From positions 95,982,245 through 96,046,244 of the forward strand of contig NC_081554.1 of assembly GCF_963082655.1 (NCBI RefSeq): 64,000 nucleotides of DNA, written 5' to 3'. Positions 9,905-21,705 of the stretch are shown piece after piece. The notes beneath the pieces are model-generated. The model made no database searches. It had not been told where the DNA came from and saw only the letters and a list, made by a program, of their open reading frames with translations. The position numbers and the translations under genes were made by a program. This DNA is from Stomoxys calcitrans. Taxonomy: Eukaryota > Arthropoda > Insecta > Diptera > Muscidae. The first letter of the stretch is position 1; every line of letters begins with the position of its first letter.

Positions 9905-10890
9905 CCATCATGGTTTGCGTGTACCAGTAAAAGACTTCTTTGCTGGAGCTTTTTCATCCATTCCGACCACGCAACTATTGTATTTTGATACGTGTAACTA
10001 TGCTATCGTCGTTATACAGCTTATACAGTTCGTGATATTTTCATGTATTTTACGAAGAATCTTTCTCTCAAACACTCCCAGCACTGCCTCGTCTGCTTTC
10101 ACAAGTACCCATGCCTCGGAACCATAAAACAACGCGGGTAGTTTCAGTGTCTTGCTTCGTCTTGGTTATGCAGTATCCTCTTCGCTTCCTTCGTCTTCCC
10201 ATATGCTCAGAGGCTATCTGTGTCAGTTACCAGATTTCTTTCTTTGTCTCTGCAGGAGGATGTGCCTGCACCAAAGCCAACGGTTTGATGTTTAATTCTT
10301 TGGTAGAATTTCCGGACTTCATTCTGACTCCTGTACATCTCAATTAGCTCACACTCACACTCACGTCTTTCCATTTCCTTTTTCTTTCTGTGTAATAGAC
10401 GTTTCCCCCCCATGCTTTTCTCCCAATACCTCCCCTTCATCTGGCGCGTTGCAACTGATTGCAGGGTGGCTCTATATGCCGCATTGTTGGCTTCGGTGTC
10501 ATCTATATGGGCCGAAAATATTTTCCTTCCCTATTTTAGCATTAAAATCTCCCAGAACGATTTTAATATGAGAGGGAAAGCGGTCATATTCTCTTTCTAT
10601 GCGCTCGTAGAAAATATCCTTGGTCTGTTCGTCCTTGTCTTCCGACGGGGCATGGGCGCAAATAAGGCTGATGTTGAAGAATTTGGCCGTTATGCGGATT
10701 GTGGCTAGCATCTCATCCACCGGAGTAAACCTGGAGACAAGGGGTGTCAGCTTCCGGCTAACCACAAATCCACAGCCCTGTGCTTCTCCAATACATCCGC
10801 CATCTGTATTTACTCTTCTTCGTTTCGTTTTCAAAGTAATTTCCTCAGGTTTCCGGGTGATGGGCTACTGACCCAACGCCCAACCTATCT
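9905..10890 (-). mobile_element. RTE-like LINE (family B), internally deleted, with endonuclease part
   Basis: This is the only family-B copy keeping part of the endonuclease: on the minus strand 10834-10499 reads CGFVVSRKLTPLVSRFTPVD, ISLICAHAPSEDKDEQTK and IVLGDFNAKIG. The GDFNAKIG block is a conserved signature of APE-type LINE endonucleases. It then runs into the basic linker (RRECECELIEMYRSQNEVRK) at 10440-10207. Almost the whole reverse transcriptase is deleted at about 10200, and the sequence jumps to the thumb and tail (10180-9905). Both outer ends are truncated. The protein would have nicked DNA to prime reverse transcription; this copy cannot. Confidence 0.85.
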
Positions 10891-10894
10891 TATT

Positions 10895-11185
10895 TATACT
10901 CTTCACCACCACTGTGGTACAAGCATTTTAACTTTGTGCATTTGATTGCAACGCTAAGAAGGGAAGAGCTAGACCCATCGATTAGTTTACCGATCGGCTT
11001 AGAATCACTTCCTGATTCGATTTAGCTATGTCCGTCTGTCTGTCTGTCCATGTATTCTTGTAATAAAGGTACATGTCGAATTTGTTGTACGATTTACATA
11101 AAATCGTCCCAATATGTGTGCACAATTTCATCAAAATTGGTTCAGATTTAGAAATAGCTTCCATATATATCTTTCATCCGATATG
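10895..11185 (+). mobile_element. mini-me-like element, subfamily C, partial
   Basis: It shares ccaccactgtggtac, the tgcatttg run, the agacccat and gattcgatttagctatgtccg blocks with 33360-34200 and 45080-45425. The GTCY run (gtccgtctgtctgtctgtcc) is clear. It is truncated after one unit. Confidence 0.7.
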
Positions 11186-11595
11186 GTCTTTTAAGTCATT
11201 AGTATCCACAATTTTGGTCAGATCCTTGCAAAATTTAGCATGAGATGTTTCGCCTGACGCCTTAATACGTGTGCAGTGACCAAGTGAATCTTGAAACTGG
11301 GTGTCAGAGATTGGAGAAGTATCGCAGAAGAATTTTCTGGAATGCCCAATTAAAGGAAAAGTAAAGTAAGATATAAAAGGTTGACTTAGGGATGTTGGAA
11401 ACCATGCAATGCTTCTGATTAGTTTTGTCTTGGCAAAACCCAGGCTTTTTTTGCTTTTCCTCCATCTCAAATGTGGACACAAACCTCTCCGCGGTGTCAC
11501 CTCGGTAGCCACCTGTAACATCCGTTAAAGGTAGTGACCTAAAACGTGCCACGAGTTCACCTATAGACTAAACCAGTAAGGAAAGGCCGTGCGTT
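11186..11595. other. Single-copy stretch, no confident gene
   Basis: An open minus-strand frame (11552-11304) begins MARFRSLPLTDVTGGYRG, but it lacks splice sites or any family I recognise. It may be chance. Confidence 0.4.
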
Positions 11596-11599
11596 GGTA

Positions 11600-11965
11600 T
11601 GTTGTATTTGAATTGTATTAATAGCGAAAACGCTCGACAACCCTGCTTATTAGCTGTAATTTTCCGAATGCATGTATTTTTGTGTTATGACAGACATTCT
11701 ATCTGTGTCAAATTACACTTCTTCCGTACTACACATGATTTTGTTCACCTGTTGGAAGTTGTATTGATGGCAACGGCAATGGCTCTCGCTGTTGCCCCGT
11801 GTACCCAGGTTCGAATCCTGGCTGGGCTCTGCCGAATTTTTAATTCTTCAAGTTTTTTGCCTGTTAGGCCGAGATCATTAAATTTTACAATTTTTGTTTG
11901 TTTCTCTTTCGAGACGAGCTCAATGGTCGGAGACAATTTCAGATTCAATTTAAAATTGATGGAAC
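11600..11965 (+). repeat. SINE-like repeat S2, copy 1
   Basis: It is about 360 bp and shared, at roughly 80 percent by eye, with 18600-18965 in reverse. It contains a box B-like ggttcgaatcctgg at about 11810, and later a conserved block gtttgtttctctttcgagacg. The tRNA-like promoter suggests a SINE, but box A is unclear and no target duplication was found. Confidence 0.6.
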
Positions 11966-13019
11966 AATTATTTATTTAAATAAGTTTTTATTTTCCATAA
12001 AATTTTAATTAAATTTTTTTATTGTAATATTTTGTTTTGTATATTTAGTTATTCTATTGCAAGTAATTGCAATACTGAATTTTTAATCACTTTTTCCCCT
12101 TAAAGCCCATCAAGTTTTGGTGTTCTTCAAAAATGATTCTACGGTAGATTTGTAATTGAAGAGACTGAATGATCACTTTAAAGGGCCCATGCCAGCCAAC
12201 CATCGACTCAATGAGTGTCGCGAGCATTTAATTTATGACGCCCACAGTCATTGATGTCAATGTAGGCGCCATACGACAATCGAAATGTTCACTGGGCCAC
12301 ACACCAACAATCGAGTCACATTCTGGTAGTTGGTAAGAAACAGCGAACCTTCTTTGGCCAACGATCGGAACTAAAAAAACAATTGAATGAGACATATCCA
12401 TACCAAATCAACTGTCAAAGTGAAAAAAAAAAAAACAAAAACTCTCGACTTTTATAGCACTTGAAAAAATTAAGCTAAAGTTTGAATTTTTCTTCTATAA
12501 TAAATTTCAACCGTCGTTGAGTGGTCGTAAACAAATCAAATGGCAATACAGGACTCGTACAAGTGCCAAAGAATTTAAAAACTTTTCAAGTAAACAGATT
12601 TTTATCGAAAGTTAAATACTCCTCCTCGCAAACGCCTCACACGAATCATCGGCTATGTTTCAACAAATAGCTCCCAAGTTCCATCGTCCTCGCCTAGGAT
12701 GGGGAGACTTTATGGCTAAGTTTTGTTCGTTTGGGGACACATCTTTCAACGATTTCATTGGCACTTAAGTGTCTACTACAAACACAACTGCGACGCACAA
12801 ACTCTGCCTTTTCTTTTCGGTAAGGTTTAAACAAAAGTATGCAAGTGTCTCTTTTTTAAAAACTACTCGCCAAAGGTTATAAATAAATCCCTTTGGCAAC
12901 ATTCTACTTCGACGAGCATATTAGCCCACGAAAAACGTAGAAAACAATACACGTAAAGAAATCGATGTTCTAGATGACTAGGTAGGCTTGAACGATTTGG
13001 AAATGAACAAGTAAACATG
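11966..13019. other. Single-copy AT-rich DNA, no gene seen
   Basis: No conserved frame was found. The interval 12190-12370 and the interval 12600-12830 are less AT-rich than their surroundings and could hold regulatory sequence, but no motif is decisive. Confidence 0.45.
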
Positions 13020-14830
13020 TGCTAAGCTTGGCAGGGCCGAATTTTGGGGACCCACCACAAATGAACATAGTTGAAGGCTTATGTGTATTTTACGTACGAA
13101 TTTTTTGTCAAATCAGGCACAAATTGAAGCTTCTACGCTTCGTAGAAGACTAATCGGAAGATGGGTTTATATGGGAGCTATATCAGGTTATAGACCGCTT
13201 CTGTCTGTACTTGGTGCCGGCAATAAATGCGGCTTTCATGGGCCTGAGACCTAAAACCGGGAGATTGGTCATATTCCTAACACACATCATTGTGCCAAAT
13301 TTCAGCGATTTTGGAAAATAAATGCGGCTTTTGAAGGCCTAAGACCTTATTAAGGTCAATATGGCGGCTATATGGAATACAGAGCGATTTGGAGATATAG
13401 TCCTGCCTACACAGAAAAAACAAAAATCGGTTTCAATCACGAAATAAATTGAAACTGTTTTGAAAAAGATGATGGAAAAAATTGTTATTAACAAAATGGC
13501 ACATTCAACTAAAAAATCATTGAAATTTCCGAAATATCCAATCAATTTTTTAATTGGATCAATTAAGGCGGGTCACGGCCTAGCTTCCGACATAGACCAA
13601 TAGTAATTAATATATTTCTTCACAGTAACTGTCACTCGATTCGTTTGCCAATTCAATGTAAACAGTTTTTTTTTCTTTCTAAACCAACAAAGAAAAAGTT
13701 ATTGCTCTAGGCCGTTATTGCGTAATTCAAAAAGATAAACTTTTTAATCACATTTTATATAAAAATGATTGAATATATTAATTTTTTAATTGAAAATTTC
13801 AAAACAATAATTGCGGCTTGTAAGGGCTTAAGAAGTCAAATCGGGAGATCGGTTTATATGGGAGCGATGTCAGGTTGTAGACCTATTTGCACCGTACTTG
13901 ACACAGTTATTGGAAGTCATAACGGATACTACATGCAAAATTTTAGCCAAATCGGACAAATATTGCGGCTGTGAGGGTGCAAGAAGTCAAATCGTGAGAT
14001 CGGTTTATATGGGAGCTATATCAGGTTATAGACTGATTCGGGCCGTACTCGGCACAGCTGTTGGGAGTCATAACAAAACACTACGCGCAAAATTCCAGCC
14101 AAATCGGACAAAAATTGCGGCTTGTAAGGGCTGAAGAAGTCAAATCGTGAGATCGGTTTATATGGGAGCTATATTAGGTTATAGACCGATTTAGACCGTA
14201 ATTGGCACGGTTGTTGGAAGTCATAACAAATCACTTCATGCGAAATCGAACAAAAATTGCGGCTTTTTGTGGCTGAAGAAGTCGAATCGGGAGATCAGTT
14301 TATAAGGGAACTGTATGTAAATCTAAACCAATGTGGCTCATTTGTGATTCCCAACGACCTACATCAATATTAAGTATCTGTGCAAAATTTCAAGCGGCTA
14401 GCTCTACGGGTTCGAACGCTATCGTGATTTCGACAAACGAAGGGACGGACGGATGTGGCTAGATCGACTCAGAACGTCGAGACGATTAATAATAGGTATT
14501 CTTTATAGGGTCTTAGACGAATATTTCGAGGTGTTACAATAGGAATGACTAGATTAGTATACCCCCCATCCTATGGTGGTGGGTATTACAAAAGAATCTT
14601 TGCAATGTTTCAGCTCAATATCTTGTTGTTAAAGACTGTACGAGTTTCGTGATTTTAACAAACAGATAGACGGAGGGACGGGGCTAGAACTTCTTATATG
14701 TTTATGAGGACCAAGAATATATATATATATATATATACATTATAGGTCGGAAATGAATATTTCGATGTGTTGCAAACGGAAAGACAAAATGAATATACTA
14801 CGCCTATCCTTCAGTGGTGTTGTTGTTTCC
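13020..14830 (-). mobile_element. Composite of two mini-me-like copies plus an insertion
   Basis: An outer copy begins at about 13020 (gcagggccgaatt) and its other end is at 14595-14830, with the (TA)n core and gatgtgttgcaaacgg. Between them 13400-13795 is a non-repeat insertion beginning acagaaaaaacaaaaatcgg and ending ttgaaaatttcaaaaca, possibly a MITE. At 13796-14590 sits a second copy with units of about 150 bp and the end phrase cctatggtggtgggta. Confidence 0.65.
14717..14738. repeat. (TA)n microsatellite in mini-me-like core
   Basis: About eleven uninterrupted TA units lie directly after ccaaga, the place where other copies have only two or three. Growth of this tract from a mini-me core is the behaviour described for these elements. 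Confidence 0.8.
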
Positions 14831-15284
14831 GGAATTATAAATCAAAGATTAGCGAAGCGGGTTAGGTCAAGCTACTGATGTATACTCACAGCAAGAAAAA
14901 CATTTATCTAGGATCTGTTATAATTAGATTGATGTTAAAGAAGCCGTTATGCCATTGATATGCATATTTTGATCATAAATCAGATTAGAATTGCGTCTTG
15001 GAATTTAATAAGTTAGTCGGTCGAAAGAATAAGAACATAGTTTCTGAATAAGAACAATGTCAAATTCTCTGTTTACAATTGTAAAATGTATCTGTCGAGA
15101 TCGATCATTACAAGACTCCTTTAATTTTCTCATAGTGAGGTTGTCATGGTTAGACTCATCTTGTTGAATTCTTATCAATTAAATATTCTATCTTCAGTTA
15201 TTCTTCAACAATATTTTGGATTTTATTTAAAGATGATGATTCTGACGAATCAGAAATCGCGATACAGAAAGCCGGTCGAATGCC
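14831..15284. other. No gene seen
   Basis: AT-rich DNA without a recognisable frame or repeat. Confidence 0.45.
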
Positions 15285-15430
15285 TTCGAGCAACATCACA
15301 CATTTTACCTTACTTTTGAAAGTTTTATGCTGTGCTATTCTTTGAATAGAAAGCATTGAACGAAATGGTCCTTAGCCGGACAATATCCTGCAATGAAATC
15401 TAAATACGATTTTAAGACCAAAAAGGAAAG
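15285..15430 (-). repeat. Dispersed repeat R2, copy 3, fragment
   Basis: The reverse complement matches the middle of R2 (gtcttaaaatc, gattt cattgcaggatattgtc, ttcaatgctttctattcaaag, agtaaggtaaa). Confidence 0.65.
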
Positions 15431-15949
15431 CGCAAACAGATTTCGTCCTATAGTGATAAGAAGTTCTTCTCCGTAACTATTTTATTACCCTTAGAAGAAA
15501 AAAACCTGACATAATTTTAAGTAAAAAATCGTTCACCATAAGAAAATTTTCCTCAAAAACTTATACATACTATGGTCCGATTTTCACGGAAGTTAGCGAA
15601 TGAAAATAGTTACTATTTCGTGTGATACATAGGTTGATCGTTCGGTTTTTGTGCGATTTTCACTTTATTTATATCACATTTCGTTGGCAACACCCACACA
15701 GATGCATTGCGTAGTCATCTGCGTTGTCTGCTTTAGAAGAAACGTTTAAATTACAAAAAAATCGTACTACATTTTCAATATTTGTTCTTATTTGGTTTTG
15801 GAATCGTATCATAATAAAATGCAAAGCGAAAACTCTATTTTGCCACACCACCGTTTCATATTCTGACAGACACAACTGGGTGCACGCGCATTTTTAGTAG
15901 CTGGCAAGAACACAGTCACAGACCAAAATTTGCTAAATTCAATAACAAA
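15431..15949. other. No gene seen
   Basis: Single-copy DNA; minus-strand frames are short and carry no family signature. Confidence 0.45.
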
Positions 15950-17012
15950 CAAGTAAAAAGGCGTTAAGTTCGGCCGGGCCGAACTTTCGACACCCACCAC
16001 CTCGGGTATGTATGTAGACCACCATTCGTCAAAATCCGGTGAAAAATGCACACCTTATGCCCCATAGCAACTATATCGAAATATGTTCCGATTTGGGCCA
16101 AATACTAATAAGTACAAGTCATTGTTCAATTGTGTATAACAAAATATTGCTCTTTTTATAGTAGCTATATTTAAAAATAATAAACCGATCTGAACCATGT
16201 ACGACACGGATGTCGAAAACCCTAACATAAGTCACTGTGTCAAATTTCAATGAAATCGGATTATAAATGCGCCTATTATGTGGCCAAGACTTTAAATCGA
16301 GATATCGGTCTATATGGCAGCTATATCCAAATCTGGACCGTTTTGAGCCAAGTTGCTGAAAAATGTCGAAGAGCCTAACACACAACTCACTGTCCCAAAT
16401 TTCGGCGAAATCGGACAATAAATGCGCCTTTTATGGCTCCAAAACCTTAAATCGAGAGATCGGTCTATATGGCAGCTATATTCAAATCTGGATTGATCTA
16501 AGTCAAATTGAAGAAGAATGTCGAGGGGCTTAACACAACTCACTGTTCCAAATTTCGACGACATCGGACAATAAATGCGCCTTTTATGGGATCAAAGCCT
16601 TAAATCGAGAGATCGGTGTTTATGACAGCTATATCCAAATCTGAACCGATCTGGGCCAAATAGAAGAAGGAAAAAATCGGATAATAAATGCGCCAAGACC
16701 CAAAATCGGCGGATCGGTCTTTACGGGGGCTATATGAAGATATAGTCCGATAAAGCCCATTTTCGAACTTAACCTGCTTATGGACAAAAAAAAATAATCT
16801 GTGGAAAATTTCAGCTCAATCTCTCTATTTTTAAAGACTGTATCGTGATTTCAACAGACAGGCGGACAGACGGACGGACATGGCTACATCGTCTTAGATT
16901 TTTACGCTGATCAAGAATATATATAGCTTATAGGGTCGGAAATGGATATTTCGATGTGTTGCAAACGGAATGACAAAATGAATATACCCCCTTCCTTTGG
17001 TGGTGGGTATAA
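15950..17012 (-). mobile_element. mini-me/DINE-1-like element, near-complete
   Basis: The left end is acaaacaagtaaaaaggcgt followed by the hairpin ttcggccgggccgaa (15971-15985) and cccaccacctcgggta. Five units with tttatggc, cgagagatcggtctatatgg and tggaccgttttgagc follow. Near the right end come an inverted GTCY run (acagacaggcggacagacgg) and the core tgatcaagaatatatata, ending tggtggtgggtataaaaa. This is the Y-type subfamily also at 24515 and 56035. The hairpin close to one end resembles the 3' hairpin of Helitron-type elements. Confidence 0.8.
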
Positions 17013-18599
17013 AAACCAAAAATATGATCTTAATCTAATAATTGTTTAAATTTTTTACATTCTACTGACGTCTTTTGCAACATTTTGTAAGAAAATGTTA
17101 TCAACTGTTATATTTCCGGTGATTTAATTTTTTAGATATGCAGCAATGCATTGTACGTAACAACTTAAAAAAACATTTCGTTATTATAATGAAATCACTG
17201 AATTAAAATTGATGACGCAAAAGTCTTGCGATTGCCGTTATCGGGACAGGCCTGATAGACTTTTGGTCGACAATTTTGATCCAAGACAACCGTCGTACGA
17301 AGCCCGGAGCTGCTGTTGAATCGTTCAGAAACTCCCGTTAGTAGGCAAAGTGATTGTAGTTTGATTGCAGTGAGTCTTTTGAACTGCAAGCATTTGATCT
17401 TTCTTCTTCGAACTCCACTTTAAATATCATGTTTCCCTATATCCAACTTTATTTACTCTTTTGCGGGAAAATATTGTCGAAATCATCTGGCAACTATCAT
17501 TCGCGCCCTTTCTCCATGGGGCTTTATCTCATTTTTGGCACAAGGACCGTGACAGTATCGCTAACAAGAAAATAATCTATTTCATGGTTACTGCCTTTGC
17601 ACCAATTGCGATGGAATGAATGAATCCTTGGTGGAAGTTTATCTGTGCATCTATCGGTGTCGGACTGACGGCTAGACTGACCAAACGCCACATCACTTCG
17701 CTCATACCATATAGGACATCTATGTTTCTGTAGTATTTGTTGTTGTTGTTGTTGGGGTATTTTATAGTTGACAATCTTTTCTTGTCCCCAGTGCCATTTC
17801 CATTGCTGTTGTTCTTTGTAGCCTGGCAATATTTCTTTGCAACACTCCGCTTGGTTTTATTTCCGTGTTACGAAAGTTCCTCTGAGATTGTTCGTTGTGT
17901 TCTTGTGTGTGTTCTCTTCTCTGATTCGTTCGCCGTTTGTCTTCAGTTTTTGGCTTTTAACTTTGGCACTCGCCTCCGGATTTTGTACCTCGAGTCGGGT
18001 GTTTGTTAAATGTTGCATAAGTACACTGGCGCCATGGTTGACACTTTTATTGTGCGTTAATTTCTTCAGCGGCAAAACAATTATTTCTAAATTAAATTCT
18101 TCTTTAGCACGGGCATTTGTAACTTGAACTCAAGAATTGTTATTGGAGAAAACATTGAACTACGCAAAACTGAATCGCAAGTATGGCAAACATCATTGGA
18201 AATGAAAGGTTTGAACTGTGTACAGTGAACACACTATGGTCCACAATCAAAATCTATTGCCCAAATGTCGTAATTTGAGGTTTTCCATAGCCATAGGCTG
18301 AAGATGTGCTGAATCCGCTTCATGTTCTTCTAAGCACAGGGCACTCATGTTTATCCTTACAGACCTTACAGATCTCCAAATCTTTTTCCCTAACGAAACA
18401 AAAAGTTTATTTTGCATTATTTTAAATATGAATAATGTAAAAAATCAGATCCCTTATCTGCAGGCTAGCAAGAAGCAAAAAGGAAGAAATTAGTTCATTC
18501 GATTCAGCATTCCTTAACCTAATTCCTATAATTCTGGGAAAAGGTAATGTTTTTAGAATCAACTATCACAACTATTTATCTTTATAGTGTATGTAATGT
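17013..18599. other. Single-copy DNA with simple repeats, no confident gene
   Basis: It holds a short (TTG)n run at about 17737-17755 and T-rich tracts. Open frames here are low-complexity (poly-Q or poly-V on one strand or the other) and unsupported by splice signals. It looks like fly intron. Confidence 0.45.
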
Positions 18600-18965
18600 A
18601 AAATTAAATACACTATAATCTCTGCAATCTCCGATCATTAAGATCGTCTCGAAAGAGAAACAAACAAAAAAATTGAAAAATTTAATAATCTTCACCCTAG
18701 CAGGCAAAAAACTTTAAAAATGAAAAAATTCGGCAGAGCCCGGCCGGAGCAACAGCGAAAGCCGTTGCCGTTGTCTTAGCGTTCGAAGGCATCAATACAA
18801 CTTTCAACCGATGCACAAAATCATGTGTGGTACGAAAGAAGTGTAATTGCCACAGAAAGAAAGTCCGTCATTACACAAAAATACATGCATTGGGAAAAAG
18901 TACAGCTAATAGACAGGGTTGTCGAGCGTGGTTAATGTGGTAATTGTATCATAGATGCGTTTTCG
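18600..18965 (-). repeat. SINE-like repeat S2, copy 2
   Basis: Reverse copy of 11600-11965: on the minus strand it runs from acgctcgacaaccctg through acttctttcgtaccacacatg to tttctctttcgagacgatc. The box B region is decayed to a cggccgggctctgccg reading. Confidence 0.6.
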
Positions 18966-18971
18966 CTACTA

Positions 18972-19157
18972 ATGGCACGGCCCTTGAAGCCATCACACCT
19001 AATATGGTTGAAAAGTCTTCTAACCAAAGACGAAAAGCGTCCCATAGTGGTTGTTGTATGGTGGTTGCTAACTTTGGCTTTCCTTTTCGATTTGCAATCT
19101 CCAATCATTGAGCTCGTCTCGAAAGAGAAACAAACAAAAAAAATTGTAAAAAATTAA
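18972..19157 (+). repeat. Dispersed repeat R7 joined to an S2 end fragment
   Basis: The interval 18972-19090 (ggcccttgaagcc, taatatgg, gtcccatagtggt, ggctttccttttc) matches 20578-20690 reversed. It then joins the S2 terminal block (cgtctcgaaagagaaacaaa). The open frame across it is fortuitous. Confidence 0.5.
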
Positions 19158-19735
19158 ATCGAGTTCAGTTCGGTCGGACCTTATTTTATATAACCTCCAC
19201 CATGAACCGAATTTGGAAAAATCTCTGCTCGGTATCTCTTAAACAAAGGAACAAAGGATATGAATTGCTATATTATTAGAGCTATATAATGTTATGAACC
19301 GATTCGGGCCATATTTGGATTGGATATTGTAGATCATAGTAGGTGTCATTGTGCAACATTTCAGACAAATCGGATAAAAAATTGCGTCCTCTAGAGGCTT
19401 AAGAAGTAAAATCGGGAGATTGGTTTATTATATGGAAGCTAAATAGGGTATAGAGCGATTTAGACCATACATGGCACGTATGTTGAAGGTCAAAGCAGAT
19501 GTCATTATGTAAAATTTCAGCCAAATCGGACCTCTAGAGGCTCAAGAAGTAAAATTGGGAGATCATTTTATATGAAAAATCGAACAAGAATTGTGCCCTC
19601 TAGGGGCTCAAAAAGTAAAATAGGGATATCGGTTTATATGGGAGCTATACTAGGTTATGGACCGAAGAACGTTATGGGCTCTGCAGAGGCTCAAGAAGTA
19701 TAATCGGGAGATCGGTTTATATGGGAGGCAGGGAC
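19158..19735 (-). mobile_element. mini-me/DINE-1-like element, partial
   Basis: It begins with a decayed hairpin end (gttcagttcggtcggacc) and tataacctccaccatg, followed by about four units (aatcgggagat, ggtttatatggga, tctagaggctcaagaagt). It is truncated before the core at 19735. Confidence 0.7.
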
Positions 19736-20577
19736 GAATTTCAATAAATATTCCCATTACGCTGACCCTCGATTCCTTTGTCCGATTTTGATGAGATTTT
19801 ATATATATTTATAATTTGTCAACTTTTTTAAATATTTTGAATTTTTAAAATTTTTGAAAAAAAAAAAATATTTTTATTTTCTAAGTCCCTACAACAAAAA
19901 AATCATTTTCTTAATATTTTATGACCATATAGCGAAGAAAACTGGATTAAATGGTTTTGGCATAAAATCGCACCTGCTGTGAAAAGAAGTGGGATTAATG
20001 TCATAAATTTATTTGTTTGAATATAGAAACCATCAAATGCAACAAGACATTAAAACGGATTCCAGAAGTGATCCTTCCGGATTTTGAGAAATTTCTTATT
20101 AGATTTTTGGGATATAAAAAATTGCCGACTTTCGAAAAGCCAATTTCCCCCAAAACATGACGGAAAAAATTGTCATTTCAGTCGTTTACGTTAATCCAAA
20201 TTTTTCTCAGGCAGTTCTATTCTTGGGTATTATTCGTCGTTAATGCAATTTTTTTAAAGACAGTATCGCAATATAATTTTTTAAAAGAAAACATTTTTGT
20301 GATTGTTCTAAACAAAAAGTTATTAAAAGTTTCTTTATGCCCAAAATCTTTATGGAATTTTCTGGCCAAAAATTTTTCCGAAAGACCAGCATTTTACAAA
20401 CACTTTTCGGAGACATAATACTAAATAATTTTCTCTTAATTCTCGTTTTATTATTTTAATTGCAGTTTTATCTGTTGAAAAAAATTTTTTAAAAAATGTA
20501 TTTAAATGAAATATTTTGCTCGATAGTTTGAAAAAAGTTTTCCAAAGAACAATTAATAATTTTTCGATCGAAGGTTT
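19736..20577. other. AT-rich DNA, no gene seen
   Basis: Long A- and T-runs; frames are short and biased. Nothing recognised. Confidence 0.45.
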
Positions 20578-20690
20578 TTGCAATGGAAAAGGAAAGCCAG
20601 AGATCACTGCACACCACTATGGGAAGCGTTTTGTCGTTTGGTTGGAATAACTCATCGGCCATATTAAGTGTGGAGGCTTCAAGGGCCAAA
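20578..20690 (-). repeat. Dispersed repeat R7, copy 2
   Basis: The minus strand matches 18972-19090 over about 110 bp (ggcccttgaagcctccaca, cttcccatagtggt, ctggctttcctttt). Both copies stay open in one frame, but the frames differ. Confidence 0.5.
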
Positions 20691-20817
20691 CGTTGGTCGT
20701 ACTTATACCGAATGTACCGCGAAAACGTATCTACGATGTTATATACCATCTATAATTATGATCGTATACGACAATAGTTGGATGTAATTTTTATCGGACA
20801 TCATTTCCATCGGAAGC

Positions 20818-21268
20818 GGATTTTCGATCCATTTTAATTAAGTTTGAGGAAGAAATTAGCGACACCATCTAGCAGAATGTAGATGGTAACAATTTTTGTT
20901 GCTTAATGTTTTCAGTTTGTTTGCATAAAATTTTATGAAAAATCATAAAAATCAATTTCATCAAAATACTGAAGCTGATTCGATGAAACTTTCACTACAG
21001 AACTAAGATATCCCCAAAGACAAGCACACTTTGAAGGATCGGCCTATAAATGGTGTGTTGGCAATCAGTACAAAATTGAGCTCTGACTTTATGACCAAAT
21101 GTCACTGCCGATGGGTCAGTTCATGCACCCAATAGCGACCACAATTAAAAAAAAAATGTTGAAGTATCTTTCCCAATTTCACAGTAACAGAAGAATTTTG
21201 GCAATTTTCGATTTTGGAAAAAATGTAGGTTGCCCCCCCCCCACAAAATAAAATCCTGGCTACGTGAC
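20818..21268 (+). repeat. Dispersed repeat R3, copy 1
   Basis: It shares start (ggattttcgatccatttta), middle (actttgaaggatcggcct, ctctgactttatgaccaaatg) and end (aaaataaaatcctggctacg) with 47500-48276. This copy has a single terminal unit; the other has three. Confidence 0.75.
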
Positions 21269-21271
21269 TGA

Positions 21272-21525
21272 TGGGAGGTATATCAAAACATCGACCTATA
21301 AGGCCCATTTACAATTTCAACAGACCTGCAGTCATAGGAAGTATTTGTGTAAAATTTTAAGTGCCTAGCTTTAATCCTTCGAAAGTTAGCGCGCTTTCCG
21401 CAGACAGACGGACTCACGTAGAGGACTAGATCGTCTTAAAATTTCACGGCGATCAAGAATATATTTACTTTATGGGGTCTTAAACCAATATTTCGATGTG
21501 TTACAGACGAAATGACGAAGTTTGT
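21272..21525 (-). mobile_element. mini-me/DINE-1-like element, core end only
   Basis: It carries the family's core-side end reversed: ccttcgaaagttagcgcgc, cagacagacggac, gatcaagaatatat and aatatttcgatgtgttac. Confidence 0.7.
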
Positions 21526-21529
21526 ATGT

Positions 21530-21705
21530 ATGGAATGTGGGGCTCAGTGAAAGGTATTTGCGAGTTGAGTACGCATCTTTTATCTATTTTCAGTGCCACC
21601 CCAAAACACCACCAAACCGGGCATATTGACCTACCATGGTAATATGAAGATCAAATGCTAGATATTTGGGAGTAGAGCACGAAATGGATATTAACTTTCG
21701 GGGCA
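21530..21705 (+). repeat. R5 repeat fragment left of LINE C
   Basis: The phrases gaaaggtatttgcgagt, accccaaaacaccacc and catattgacc match R5 units at 37900-38450. A second R5 fragment is at 24119-24235, so LINE C probably landed in an R5 copy. Confidence 0.55.

Noticed and set aside
11745..11948. Short minus-strand ORF in S2
   Set aside because: Frame is not kept in the second S2 copy at 18600-18965.
17524..17829. Minus-strand frame with poly-Q
   Set aside because: The glutamines come from a (TTG)n simple repeat; frame neighbours change composition abruptly and there are no splice signals.
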